Positions 24,822 through 32,760 of a DNA stretch of 64,000 bases are shown here, one piece after another; position 1 is the first letter of the stretch, and the number at the start of each line of letters is the position of its first letter. Under the pieces are notes generated by a model. That model was not told the origin of the DNA and searched no databases. It saw only the letters and a list, made by a program, of their open reading frames with translations. The position numbers and the translations under genes were made by a program. The stretch covers positions 1-64,000 of the forward strand of contig LQGW01000051.1 of NCBI GenBank assembly GCA_002838815.1. Reading direction: 5' to 3'. The stretch comes from Clostridiaceae bacterium JG1575. Its GTDB lineage: Bacteria > Bacillota > Clostridia > Clostridiales > Clostridiaceae.

Positions 24822-26077
24822 CGAGCCTTTTGATTTTGACTCCCGGGGCGCGCATTCGTACGGCTCGACTGCAAAAGGGCCTCACCCAGCGGGAGCTTGC
24901 GTCCCCCATTCTAAGCGTTGGCAAACTCAGCGCCATTGAAAACGATAAGGTGCTGCCCGATGCAGCGCAGCGAGACTATCTCTCGGACCGCTTGACCCTC
25001 TCCCCCAAGGATCTTGGCATCACCGTAGCCCAGGAGCTGGAAGAGCATCTGGCGCGAGCCTCCGAACTTTCTTTGGAGGACCTTGAGGCGCTTTTGGACG
25101 CGGCGACCCGCCACCATCTGCCCATCCCGCGCTTTGCAGTACTTTCTCTTCTTTGCGCCCGCTGGACCGACGGCATGGACCCTAAGGCGCTGAGCGCCTC
25201 ACTGGCACAGCTTTGGTCGGCCCTGCGTCAAACCCATGAGCCGCTGCATACGGCTTGGTTTTTGCAGCATTTGACGAGTTTTCTTTGTCTTGTGGGGGAA
25301 TACGAGCCCAGTCGCTTATTTTTTGAAATCTTTTTGGCCCAAGAGTCGCTGTGGGGGGCTTTAAGCGACGAGGAAGCCGCGCAGGTCCATCTAAACTACC
25401 TAAGCTGCACCATCTTTTCGCAAAACCATGGGCCCGCTGCGCTGAGCTTTTTGGACCCCTTGGGCTTAAATGAGCCCCTGCGAGCCACCCGAGCCGGCCG
25501 TGCCGTGGATATTCTCTCAAAGCTTTCTCGTAAGGAGCTGCCCTTGGGGGCCGCGAGGGAGTCGCTGTTGGCCCTCACGAAGGAACAGCCCTTGGCGTCG
25601 CTCAAAGGGATCTTTTTGCTCGCCGCCCTGGCGCATCGCTTGGGACTTGAAGGGGAGAGTCAAAGGTATTTCCGCGAAGCCTTGGCGCAAGGGCGCAACG
25701 TGGAGTCCACCGTATATCTCGCCCTCTTGGATCGCATTCTCGAGCGCACCCAAGAGGACCTTGCTCCGGCGTTGATTCGCCCCCTTTTGCTGGAATACGA
25801 CGAGCTTTCCGCCCAAAAACAAGATCCGGCGCATCGGCAGAAAGCGGCGCATCGTTTGGCGGGGTTGGCTTACCGTGAAGGGGATAAAACCCTTGCTCGC
25901 AGGCGTCTGGAAGCGTCCCTTAAGCATCTGGAGCAGTTGTCGGATGATGTGGAGTCGGCCAAGCGGCTTTTGGAGCTCGGGGATCTGGCGCTGGAGACGG
26001 GATGCGAAAAGGAGGCCTTGGCTCTTTATGAGCGGGCCAGAATCCTTCGCTCGGGCGAAGCGTCGGTCTCAAAATAA
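24818..26077 (+). CDS. second HTH regulator with helical repeats
   Basis: 419 residues from the ATG at 24818, which overlaps the upstream stop (ATGA) and follows GGGAGGG. Residues 8-65 form an XRE-like helix-turn-helix (GARIRTARLQKGLTQRELA, then GKLSAIENDKVLPD), more diverged than its upstream neighbour. The remainder is Leu/Ala/Glu-rich helical repeats, probably TPR-like. The two may be paralogues acting together or on one another. It is followed after 15 bases by the AlaX-like gene. A longer open frame starting inside the upstream gene is not used, since the ribosome site marks 24818. Confidence 0.82.
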   Translation: MTSLLILTPGARIRTARLQKGLTQRELASPILSVGKLSAIENDKVLPDAAQRDYLSDRLTLSPKDLGITVAQELEEHLARASELSLEDLEALLDAATRHHLPIPRFAVLSLLCARWTDGMDPKALSASLAQLWSALRQTHEPLHTAWFLQHLTSFLCLVGEYEPSRLFFEIFLAQESLWGALSDEEAAQVHLNYLSCTIFSQNHGPAALSFLDPLGLNEPLRATRAGRAVDILSKLSRKELPLGAARESLLALTKEQPLASLKGIFLLAALAHRLGLEGESQRYFREALAQGRNVESTVYLALLDRILERTQEDLAPALIRPLLLEYDELSAQKQDPAHRQKAAHRLAGLAYREGDKTLARRRLEASLKHLEQLSDDVESAKRLLELGDLALETGCEKEALALYERARILRSGEASVSK

Positions 26078-26092
26078 AAAGGAGGGTCCAGG

Positions 26093-27235
26093 ATGAGTGG
26101 TCTAAGACGAGGTGGGGAAGAGAGCTATTATACCTTGGTCCGTGATTTTTTGGTGGATGAAAAAGAACAAAAAGCCTGGGTGATTTTGGAGGAAAACCGC
26201 TTCTATGTCTGCTCCGAGGGAGGGCTTTGCGATCGCGGGCGCATTGAAACGGAGGCCACGGGCGCCATGGAGCGCTCCGGGGATTTGGTGCGCATTGAGG
26301 TGGCGCCCACCGCGCCCTTTTTTCGCGGCATGCGAGTGAAGGTAGCGCGGGAGGTCGCTCATCATGAAGAATTGGCCCGCCAGGTGGTGGGAACTCGGCT
26401 TTTTTGCGCTTTTTTAGCCGCGCAGCGCCAAGGCTCCGTACGAGTTTTGAGCCAAGGAGAAGAAGGCGCCCGGCTGTACCTGGACCCGCCTTTGGGCCAA
26501 GAGGAGGCTTTGGAGCTTCGGGAAGCCTTTCAGGGGATGCTGCGTGCCGCACGGCCCTTTGAAGAGGTCGAGGGCGGCCAGGGAGAAGAGGGGGGGTATC
26601 GTGTAGGGGATCTGTCCTTTTTTGCCCCGCGGGATTTGGTGCCTCCTCGAACGTCCGACCTGATCTTTCTTTTATGGCCTCTGGGGACCGGGCATAAGAG
26701 TCCTATTTTGGGACAAAATGAGGCGGATCGGGACGCATATCATGAGATTCGTTTTGGACAAGGGGCCCTGGATCAGGCAATGAGCGCCCATGAAACCCTC
26801 TTGGTACTTAAAGAGCTCACGGGAGAAGAGGAGTTCCATCTGCCTTTTCGCGTGGCGCTTTTTTTGGAGGAGGAGCAAGCGACCGCGGCTACCTTGCAAC
26901 GCCTCAAAAAAAAGCTCGTGCAGACCTACCTTTCCTCTGAGGCTTTTTTACGGCCCCTGGTTTATGAGGAACTGGACGAGGAGGAGGACGTGGTGTTCGC
27001 CCTCAGCCAAGAACTCTACGACGCTCGACGCAATTCCCTCTTAGTGGATGTTCGTCATGGGCGAATTTATGGTACGATTTTCCAAGGCAAAGAAAAGGCA
27101 TCGCTGTTGTTTCGCCGATTAAAGCCCCCGGGACTTCGGGGGAGTGCCGGAGCCCAGTCCTTTCGGGGGGCTACGGAGGATTTAGAGGAGCTTTTGGCCT
27201 TTTCCCGGGCCATGAAGCGGGAGTTGGAGGATTAA
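26093..27235 (+). CDS. degenerate AlaX-like (alanyl-tRNA editing) protein
   Basis: 380 residues starting at the ATG after AAGGAGG. My reading is a long-form AlaX relative. WVILEENRFYVCSEGGLCDR (29-48) parallels the FYPEGGGQPSDRG segment of AlaX/AlaRS editing domains. PFFRGMRVKV and the following helix align with the region that normally carries HxxxH, but here residues 98-102 are VVGTR, so both histidines are lost. The later Cys/His zinc ligands near 180-190 are also missing. The C-terminal half has a DHHA1-like layout with a Gly-rich GLRGSAGAQSFRG near the end. If correct, it cannot edit mischarged tRNA by the known mechanism; it may bind tRNA or serve another role. It ends five bases before the cysteine desulfurase gene. 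Confidence 0.6.
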   Translation: MSGLRRGGEESYYTLVRDFLVDEKEQKAWVILEENRFYVCSEGGLCDRGRIETEATGAMERSGDLVRIEVAPTAPFFRGMRVKVAREVAHHEELARQVVGTRLFCAFLAAQRQGSVRVLSQGEEGARLYLDPPLGQEEALELREAFQGMLRAARPFEEVEGGQGEEGGYRVGDLSFFAPRDLVPPRTSDLIFLLWPLGTGHKSPILGQNEADRDAYHEIRFGQGALDQAMSAHETLLVLKELTGEEEFHLPFRVALFLEEEQATAATLQRLKKKLVQTYLSSEAFLRPLVYEELDEEEDVVFALSQELYDARRNSLLVDVRHGRIYGTIFQGKEKASLLFRRLKPPGLRGSAGAQSFRGATEDLEELLAFSRAMKRELED

Positions 27236-27240
27236 ATTCC

Positions 27241-28377
27241 ATGGTATATTTGGATCATTGCGCCACCACCCCGGTATATCCCGAGGTGGCGGACGAATTA
27301 ATGAAGGTGATGTGCGCCGCGTATGGCAATCCGTCTTCGCTGCACGCCAAAGGGCGCGAGGCGATGGATCTTGTGGAGGCGGCCCGAAAAACCCTGGCCC
27401 AGGCCATCGGAGCCCAGGCCCAGGAGCTGATTTTTACCTCCTGCGCCACCGAGGGCAACAATCAGGTGCTAAGACAGTTTAAGGGGCGCTCCATCATCAC
27501 CACGGCCACCGAGCACCCCAGCGTGAGAAATACCCTGCGGGAGCTGGCAAAGGAGGGGACCAAGGTGACGGAGCTCCTTGTGGATGCACGCGGACAGATT
27601 CGCCTGGCGGATTTGGATCGGGCGCTCCATAAGGATACGGCGTTGGTGAGCATCATGCAGGTGAACAATGAAACCGGGGCCGTCCATGATTTGGAGGCCA
27701 TCGGCCATCTGATCGCAGAGCGCAAGCTTCGGGCTCGCTTTCATTCGGACTGCGTCCAGGGATTTTTGAAGCTCCCTTTGGATGTGAAAAAAATGCATTT
27801 GGATTTTGTCACCGTTTCGGCGCATAAGGTGCACGGCCCGAAGGGCGTGGGCTTTTTGTACGCTCGTCGCGGCCTGCGCCCCCTCCCCTTTATGACGGGG
27901 GGCGGCCAGGAGGGGGGACTTCGCGCAGGAACGCTGAATGTCCCGGGCATCGCGGCCTTTGGCAAGGCTTGCGAGATCCTTGAGCCCCGGCAAAAGGAAA
28001 ACTTTGATCGGGCTCTGGCGCTGAAAAAAGAGCTCTTTTGGGCGCTTTCGGCGCTGGTTGGCCCCCAAGGCATCCGTCTCAACGGCGATCTTCATTCGGA
28101 TTCGCCCTATATTTTGAACGTTTCCTTTCCTGGGCTTCGGGCAGAGGTCCTCTTACGGCTTTTAGAAGACGCCGAAATCTACGTCTCCACCGGATCCGCC
28201 TGTTCGTCCAAAAACATGAAGGATTCCCACGTATTGACGGCCATGGGGCTGACGAAAGAGGAAATCAAAGGGTCCTTGCGCCTTTGTCTTTCCGATACCA
28301 CCACCGCAAAGGAAATTGAACAAGCAAAGGAAGGCTTTGCCAAGGCCTTGGCCTTTGCACGGAGGATAACGCATTGA
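27241..28377 (+). CDS. cysteine desulfurase, NifS/IscS family
   Basis: 378 residues, a complete PLP-dependent class V aminotransferase fold. The start YLDHCATTPVYPEV is typical; the PLP lysine is in SAHKVHGPKG near 205; the mobile active-site cysteine is in STGSACSS near 320, the IscS/NifS (group I) pattern. It converts L-cysteine to alanine and passes persulfide sulfur to acceptors. Its TGA overlaps the TTG start of thiI, so ThiI is the likely acceptor and s4U in tRNA the product, as for Bacillus NifZ-ThiI. Use for Fe-S clusters is also possible. Confidence 0.94.
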   Translation: MVYLDHCATTPVYPEVADELMKVMCAAYGNPSSLHAKGREAMDLVEAARKTLAQAIGAQAQELIFTSCATEGNNQVLRQFKGRSIITTATEHPSVRNTLRELAKEGTKVTELLVDARGQIRLADLDRALHKDTALVSIMQVNNETGAVHDLEAIGHLIAERKLRARFHSDCVQGFLKLPLDVKKMHLDFVTVSAHKVHGPKGVGFLYARRGLRPLPFMTGGGQEGGLRAGTLNVPGIAAFGKACEILEPRQKENFDRALALKKELFWALSALVGPQGIRLNGDLHSDSPYILNVSFPGLRAEVLLRLLEDAEIYVSTGSACSSKNMKDSHVLTAMGLTKEEIKGSLRLCLSDTTTAKEIEQAKEGFAKALAFARRITH

Positions 28378-29522
28378 AGGAATTGATTTTAATCAAATAC
28401 GCCCCGGAGATTTTTCTCAAAGGGCTCAACCGGAAGGTCTTTGAAGACCGTCTGATGACCAACATCCGGGCCGTTTTAACAAAGGAGGAGTACACCCTCC
28501 ATAAAGATCAGCTGCGCTGGTTCATTGAAACCGACCACCCTCAGCAGGTGGCGGCGAAAGTGGCCAAGGTCTTCGGGGTGATGGAGGTTCACCGAGTTTT
28601 GGAAGTGGAGCCTACTTTGGAGGCCATGGCGGGAGCGCTCCGGGAGGTGCTCTTGCGCTCGCCCAAGGGAACGAGCTTCAAAGTGGTCACCCACCGGGCC
28701 AATAAAAAGTTCCCTTTGAATTCCATGGAGATTTCGCGGGAAGTGGGGGCACGGATCCTACAAACCACCGAGGGGTACCCCGTAGATGTGCGCCAGCCCG
28801 AAGTGACGCTGACCCTTGAAGTGCGCTCCATGGCTTATGTATACCATCAGATGCTGCCCGGTCCCAATGGGATGCCCTACGGCAGCAACGGCTCCACGCT
28901 GTTGATGCTCTCAGGGGGCATTGATTCCCCGGTAGCCGGATACCTGATGGCTCGGCGGGGCGTCAAGGTGTCGGGCATCTATTTCCACAGCCATCCCTAT
29001 ACTTCTGAGCGGGCCAAGGAAAAGGTTCTGGATCTGGCGCGGATTCTAAAAGAGTCCACAGGCAGCTTTCGGCTCATCATCCCCTCCTTTACGGAAATCC
29101 AATTGGCCATTATGGACCAGTGCCCCAAGGATGAATTGACCATCATCATGCGGCGCTTCATGATGCGCCTGGCCTGTGCGGCGGCGAAAAAGCACCGCAT
29201 CCAGTCCGTGACCACGGGGGAATCCGTAGGTCAGGTGGCGTCGCAGACCATGGAAGGGCTCATCGTTTCGGATGCCGTTTCGGATCGGCCGGTGTTCCGG
29301 CCCCTCATCGCCACGGATAAAACCGACATTATGGCCATCGCCCAGCGCATTGGAACCTACGACACCTCCATCCTGCCTTACGAGGACTGTTGCACCGTCT
29401 TTGTCCCCAAGCACCCGAAAACCAAGCCCCGTCTGGACGAAGTGGCGGCCCATGAAGCTGTGCTGGATGTAGAGGCTTTGGTGGCGGCCGCTTTAGCGGG
29501 GGCTGAGGTGGTGGATCTATGA
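28374..29522 (+). CDS. thiI: tRNA 4-thiouridine synthetase
   Basis: 382 residues beginning at a TTG that overlaps the upstream stop (TTGA), with GGAGG seven bases before it. N-terminal ferredoxin-like and THUMP regions (about 1-165) bind tRNA; the PP-loop LLMLSGGIDSPVAGYLM near 180 binds ATP. The protein ends without the rhodanese domain of E. coli ThiI, as in most Firmicutes, so sulfur must come directly from the cysteine desulfurase encoded upstream. The product is s4U at tRNA position 8. The 58-codon gene overlaps its stop. Confidence 0.95.
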   Translation: MKELILIKYAPEIFLKGLNRKVFEDRLMTNIRAVLTKEEYTLHKDQLRWFIETDHPQQVAAKVAKVFGVMEVHRVLEVEPTLEAMAGALREVLLRSPKGTSFKVVTHRANKKFPLNSMEISREVGARILQTTEGYPVDVRQPEVTLTLEVRSMAYVYHQMLPGPNGMPYGSNGSTLLMLSGGIDSPVAGYLMARRGVKVSGIYFHSHPYTSERAKEKVLDLARILKESTGSFRLIIPSFTEIQLAIMDQCPKDELTIIMRRFMMRLACAAAKKHRIQSVTTGESVGQVASQTMEGLIVSDAVSDRPVFRPLIATDKTDIMAIAQRIGTYDTSILPYEDCCTVFVPKHPKTKPRLDEVAAHEAVLDVEALVAAALAGAEVVDL

Positions 29523-29695
29523 AAAAACTGATCCCTGTCAAAGAAGGGCGATCCTTGGGTCGCACGCAGCATCTTCTGCGACCGCAAAAAGAGCATGGGG
29601 AAGAGGGCTATCTGGAAGAGCAGCAGGCCCAAACGCCTTGTTGTCGGCGCGTCGGGATCCCCATCTTGATCAAAGAGGAGGCACCGCGCTCATGA
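29519..29695 (+). CDS. 58-residue small protein between thiI and an anchored protein
   Basis: The ATG at 29519 overlaps the thiI stop (ATGA), with GAGGTGG seven bases upstream; its TGA at 29693-29695 overlaps the next ATG in the same way. It starts MKKLIPVKEGRSLGR, has a Glu/Gln-rich middle (EEGYLEEQQAQ), a CC pair in TPCCRRVGI, and ends IKEEAPRS. No membrane segment. The frame is open for its whole length and overlaps are exact on both sides, so it looks like a real coupled gene. The CC pair beside sulfur-transfer genes is suggestive only. I do not recognise it. Confidence 0.6.
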   Translation: MKKLIPVKEGRSLGRTQHLLRPQKEHGEEGYLEEQQAQTPCCRRVGIPILIKEEAPRS

Positions 29696-30480
29696 GGAAA
29701 AAGCCCAGCATGTACTCCGAGCATTATCTGAAAGGGCGGCGGCGGCGTCGGCGAGGGCAGGCGCTGTTGATCCTTGGGGGATTTCTTTTGCTTTTTTTCC
29801 TTTTTTTCATCCCCTATTATATGGACAAGGTGGCAACCTATAAGGCTCAGGGCGGACGCTTTGAAGAAAAGCCCCCCTCATTGCTCACTCAGGCGGGCGC
29901 CAACACGACGGTTCCCAAACAAACGACCCCGAAGAGTGTGCCCCAGACCAAAATCGACCCCACGCAACAAGCCAAATACAAGCTGCAAAGTGGGGAAGAG
30001 GTCACGATTCTTTTTCAAAAAGGCGAAGGGGGTCTTCGCTTTCGGGACGTTCAAGGGCCCAAGTCTTTTCAGTACGACATCTCCCCAGAAGGCAAAGGGC
30101 TTTTGATCAACGAGACCCGGCCCCAAACCTTAGTGCTCATCGGTGAGGATCTCTTAGCTAAGGATGTGACCATGGCGTCCTTTGAATTCACCGAAGGGGA
30201 ACCTACCTTGCAAAAAGACGCCATTCAAAAGGAAGGGTTCATTTGGATGAAGGAGGCTCGCTTTCTCTCCGAGGACGTCATCGTGTTTCCCTCCCAGTTG
30301 ACCCGCCTTGAAGGCATGAGCTTTCTTTGGGCCTACGATCGTCCCTCGGGCAAGTATCAACAGATCCCAGGCACCAAGGCGCAAAGGATCCATCTTTTGG
30401 AACGCACCACCGAAGGCATCCGGTTTTCCATGGATGATGAGGTGAAAACACTGAAGGAGACCTTGGAGGTCGCCCCATGA
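29692..30480 (+). CDS. hypothetical membrane-anchored protein
   Basis: 262 residues from the ATG at 29692, overlapping the small gene upstream; GAGGAGG lies about 11 bases before it. An Arg-rich cytosolic end (GRRRRRRGQ) is followed by a strongly hydrophobic helix (about 24-44), then a Pro/Thr/Gln-rich stalk (about 55-95) and a beta-rich extracellular domain. It looks like a type II anchored protein. No domain or catalytic motif is recognised. Its stop overlaps the isomerase-like gene (ATGA). Confidence 0.78.
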   Translation: MRKKPSMYSEHYLKGRRRRRRGQALLILGGFLLLFFLFFIPYYMDKVATYKAQGGRFEEKPPSLLTQAGANTTVPKQTTPKSVPQTKIDPTQQAKYKLQSGEEVTILFQKGEGGLRFRDVQGPKSFQYDISPEGKGLLINETRPQTLVLIGEDLLAKDVTMASFEFTEGEPTLQKDAIQKEGFIWMKEARFLSEDVIVFPSQLTRLEGMSFLWAYDRPSGKYQQIPGTKAQRIHLLERTTEGIRFSMDDEVKTLKETLEVAP

Positions 30481-31292
30481 GGATTGGCATCTCCACCTCT
30501 TGCTTTTTCCCAGAGCTCACGCCACTAGAGGCGCTGCGCTTTTTGGGCGAGGCGGGCGTGGATCTCGTCGAGATTTTCTGGCCGGGTCCCTTAGAGCAAA
30601 AAGCGGTCGAACTTCAGCCGCTGCGGGCGATTTGCGATGCTTACCAGATGACCGTCGCCTCGGTGCACGTAATCAGCTCCGCCCACGAGCCATTGCTCTT
30701 TGCCCGAAAGACCGCCACCCGGCGAAAGTATCTTTCTTTGTTTGAGGAAACCCTCGACGCCATGGAGATCTTGGGCGCCCGTCTTTATGTGTTCCATGGA
30801 GGGTCGCTCGAGGTAGAGACCCCCAGCGACCTCCAGCGCCTGGCGCAGGGGTACGATGATTTGCTCGAGCGGTGCAAAGCGCGCGGCGTTCGTCTGGCCC
30901 AGGAGAATGTCGCGGGAAAGGCCTTGGGAGACCCTAGGGTTTTGGCCCTGGTTCAAGGGGCCATGACCAATGATTTAGGCCTGACCTTGGATTTAAAACA
31001 GGCCGTTCGGGGACATACGGATCCCTTTCGCTGGCTCGAGCGCTTCGGGCCTCATTTGGCGCATCTGCACCTCAACGATCAAAAAAAAGCAGTGGACTGT
31101 CTGCTTCCTGGTCAAGGCGCCTTTTCGTATGGGGCGCTCTTTCAAAAGCTGCACGATCTCGACTATACTGGGGATGCCGTGGTGGAAGTCTATCGAGACA
31201 ACTATCAGCGCTTGGACGAGGTGCTTGCCGCCCGCCAATACTTAATGTCGCTTCTTCGGACCCCAGATCTTTGGAAAGGAACAAGCCAATAA
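30477..31292 (+). CDS. sugar phosphate isomerase/epimerase-like TIM-barrel protein
   Basis: 271 residues, matching the xylose-isomerase-like TIM barrel (AP endonuclease 2 family). It starts with GISTSCFFPE; metal-site residues are seen in AQENVAG (Glu), LTLDLKQA (Asp), HLHLND (His) and VVEVYRDN (Glu). The ATG overlaps the upstream stop (ATGA). The superfamily contains isomerases, epimerases and endonuclease IV; the substrate cannot be read from sequence, and its neighbours give no sugar pathway. Confidence 0.85.
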   Translation: MRIGISTSCFFPELTPLEALRFLGEAGVDLVEIFWPGPLEQKAVELQPLRAICDAYQMTVASVHVISSAHEPLLFARKTATRRKYLSLFEETLDAMEILGARLYVFHGGSLEVETPSDLQRLAQGYDDLLERCKARGVRLAQENVAGKALGDPRVLALVQGAMTNDLGLTLDLKQAVRGHTDPFRWLERFGPHLAHLHLNDQKKAVDCLLPGQGAFSYGALFQKLHDLDYTGDAVVEVYRDNYQRLDEVLAARQYLMSLLRTPDLWKGTSQ

Positions 31293-31295
31293 ATC

Positions 31296-32123
31296 GTGGA
31301 CATAAATCCCATTCAAACGACGCTGGAAGAATCCCCTTTGCCAAAGGGGGGACTCTTCGCGTCTCTTCGAGAACGCATTTTATCAACGGAACTAGACTAT
31401 CCCCGCCATATGGCGCATACCTTAGAGCGCGACTTCGGCTTTTTGGTGTGGGAGGATCGTCAAAAGGACCTGGCTCTTTTAAATCATGCGGTGATTTACC
31501 CCCACCGCGTCACCGCGTTGCAGTCGACGCTTCAAGAGATCACCGCCTTTTACGAAGAGAAGGGGATCCGGCCTAGGATCTATCAGCCCTTCACCTCGGG
31601 GTATTTTGTGGAGGAGGCGAGTACCTTTCGAAAAAACGGCTACGACATTCAACTTTACGCCCCGACTCGCTTCATGCTGCGCACCAGGGCCAGCCGCATC
31701 TCGCCGCAAGGAGACCTTTTGATCCGAAAACTCACGCAGTGGGATGCGCGCATCACGCGGGATATTTTGCTGCCCAACGGACACCCGGAAGGGGAGGGCC
31801 TCATCAAAAAGCATCTGGAGTCGGATCGCTGCTCTCTTTGGGTGGGGTATTTGAAGGAGGAGGCGGTTTCCTTGGTTACGGGGTTTGTCGGGGAGTACGG
31901 CGTTGCTCGCATGGACTCCATGGAAACCCGAGAAGAGCTGCGTGGGCGGGGCTACGCGAGAGATCTTGTGCACGCCATGGTGGCGCACCAGGCGCGTCAC
32001 TCCCAGCTGCCTCTTTATGTCTGGCCGAGCAATCCCACGGCGGAGCGCATATTTCAAGAGGCCGGCTTTGAACGGTTCTTTGAAGAACAACACGCCAGCG
32101 CGGTGTATCACGGGACGCTGTAG
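31296..32123 (+). CDS. GNAT family N-acetyltransferase
   Basis: 275 residues starting at a GTG just after the previous stop; the ribosome site is weak, so the exact start is uncertain. The C-terminal 130 residues are a GNAT fold with the acetyl-CoA motif ELRGRGYARDLVHAMV and a late NPTAERIFQEAGF, a common GNAT ending. The N-terminal half is a degenerate second alpha/beta domain that may be a duplicated GNAT fold. The acceptor is unknown. Placed in the same tight gene string as the isomerase-like gene. Confidence 0.88.
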   Translation: MDINPIQTTLEESPLPKGGLFASLRERILSTELDYPRHMAHTLERDFGFLVWEDRQKDLALLNHAVIYPHRVTALQSTLQEITAFYEEKGIRPRIYQPFTSGYFVEEASTFRKNGYDIQLYAPTRFMLRTRASRISPQGDLLIRKLTQWDARITRDILLPNGHPEGEGLIKKHLESDRCSLWVGYLKEEAVSLVTGFVGEYGVARMDSMETREELRGRGYARDLVHAMVAHQARHSQLPLYVWPSNPTAERIFQEAGFERFFEEQHASAVYHGTL

Positions 32124-32141
32124 CATGATAGGAGGAACGTA

Positions 32142-32648
32142 ATGGATTATTTTAGCTTAGTGGTGAGTTTAGCGCTCATCGTCATGATTGCCCTGCAGAT
32201 TCAAAAGCGCAGGGGTCTTTTGGTGCGGGCCAAGGCGACGGTCGTGGAAAACACCGCCATGGGCATTGCCTTGGGGATGATTGCGGTGGTGACCTTTTTC
32301 GGATCTTCCACTGCGTTGCATTATGCCGTGGGTGCGCTCTTAATGGCGCTGGTGGTGGCCTCTTTCCAAAAGGCCGGCATCGCGAAGAACGGCCTGCATT
32401 CGGTGAATCGCATTTTTATGAGTCTGGGGTGGGATCGCCTGCGCTTTGCAAAGCTCACCGAGGATCCCAAGAATCATACGCTGCGCCTGAACACCGTGGG
32501 GGGTTCTTGGAACAACATCATGACCTTTGACCTCCAGCAAAAAGAGGCAGTGGTGGAGATTCTTCGGGCGCATCTTAAAAAGGACCAGCTGGAGATTGAG
32601 GGGGAGAGCCCTCGCAATAAGCGGAGCACACGCATCACCCGTTCCTAA
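32142..32648 (+). CDS. hypothetical small membrane protein
   Basis: 168 residues. Three hydrophobic segments at about 3-20, 36-56 and 58-79, then a cytosolic domain with the segment SVNRIFMSLGWDRLRFAKL and a charged tail ending in KRSTRITRS. The ATG has an AGGAGG site. I do not recognise the family; the C-terminal half could be PH-like (beta strands followed by a helix), which is a guess. It is the last gene of the cluster that began at 23535. Confidence 0.78.
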   Translation: MDYFSLVVSLALIVMIALQIQKRRGLLVRAKATVVENTAMGIALGMIAVVTFFGSSTALHYAVGALLMALVVASFQKAGIAKNGLHSVNRIFMSLGWDRLRFAKLTEDPKNHTLRLNTVGGSWNNIMTFDLQQKEAVVEILRAHLKKDQLEIEGESPRNKRSTRITRS

Positions 32649-32664
32649 AGCACCGTCAAAGCCT

Positions 32665-32695
32665 TTGAGCAAAAAGTCAATGGGTGTGATATAAT
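32665..32695 (+). promoter_or_regulatory. promoter of tig
   Basis: Extended -10 TGA plus TATAAT (32687-32695); a weak -35 TTGAGC lies at 32665-32670 with a 19-bp spacer. Confidence 0.65.
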
Positions 32696-32760
32696 AATTT
32701 GGCATGATTTTGCATGAGCAACACAAAGCCCCCAGGATGGGATTTGTGAGGAGGAAACAA

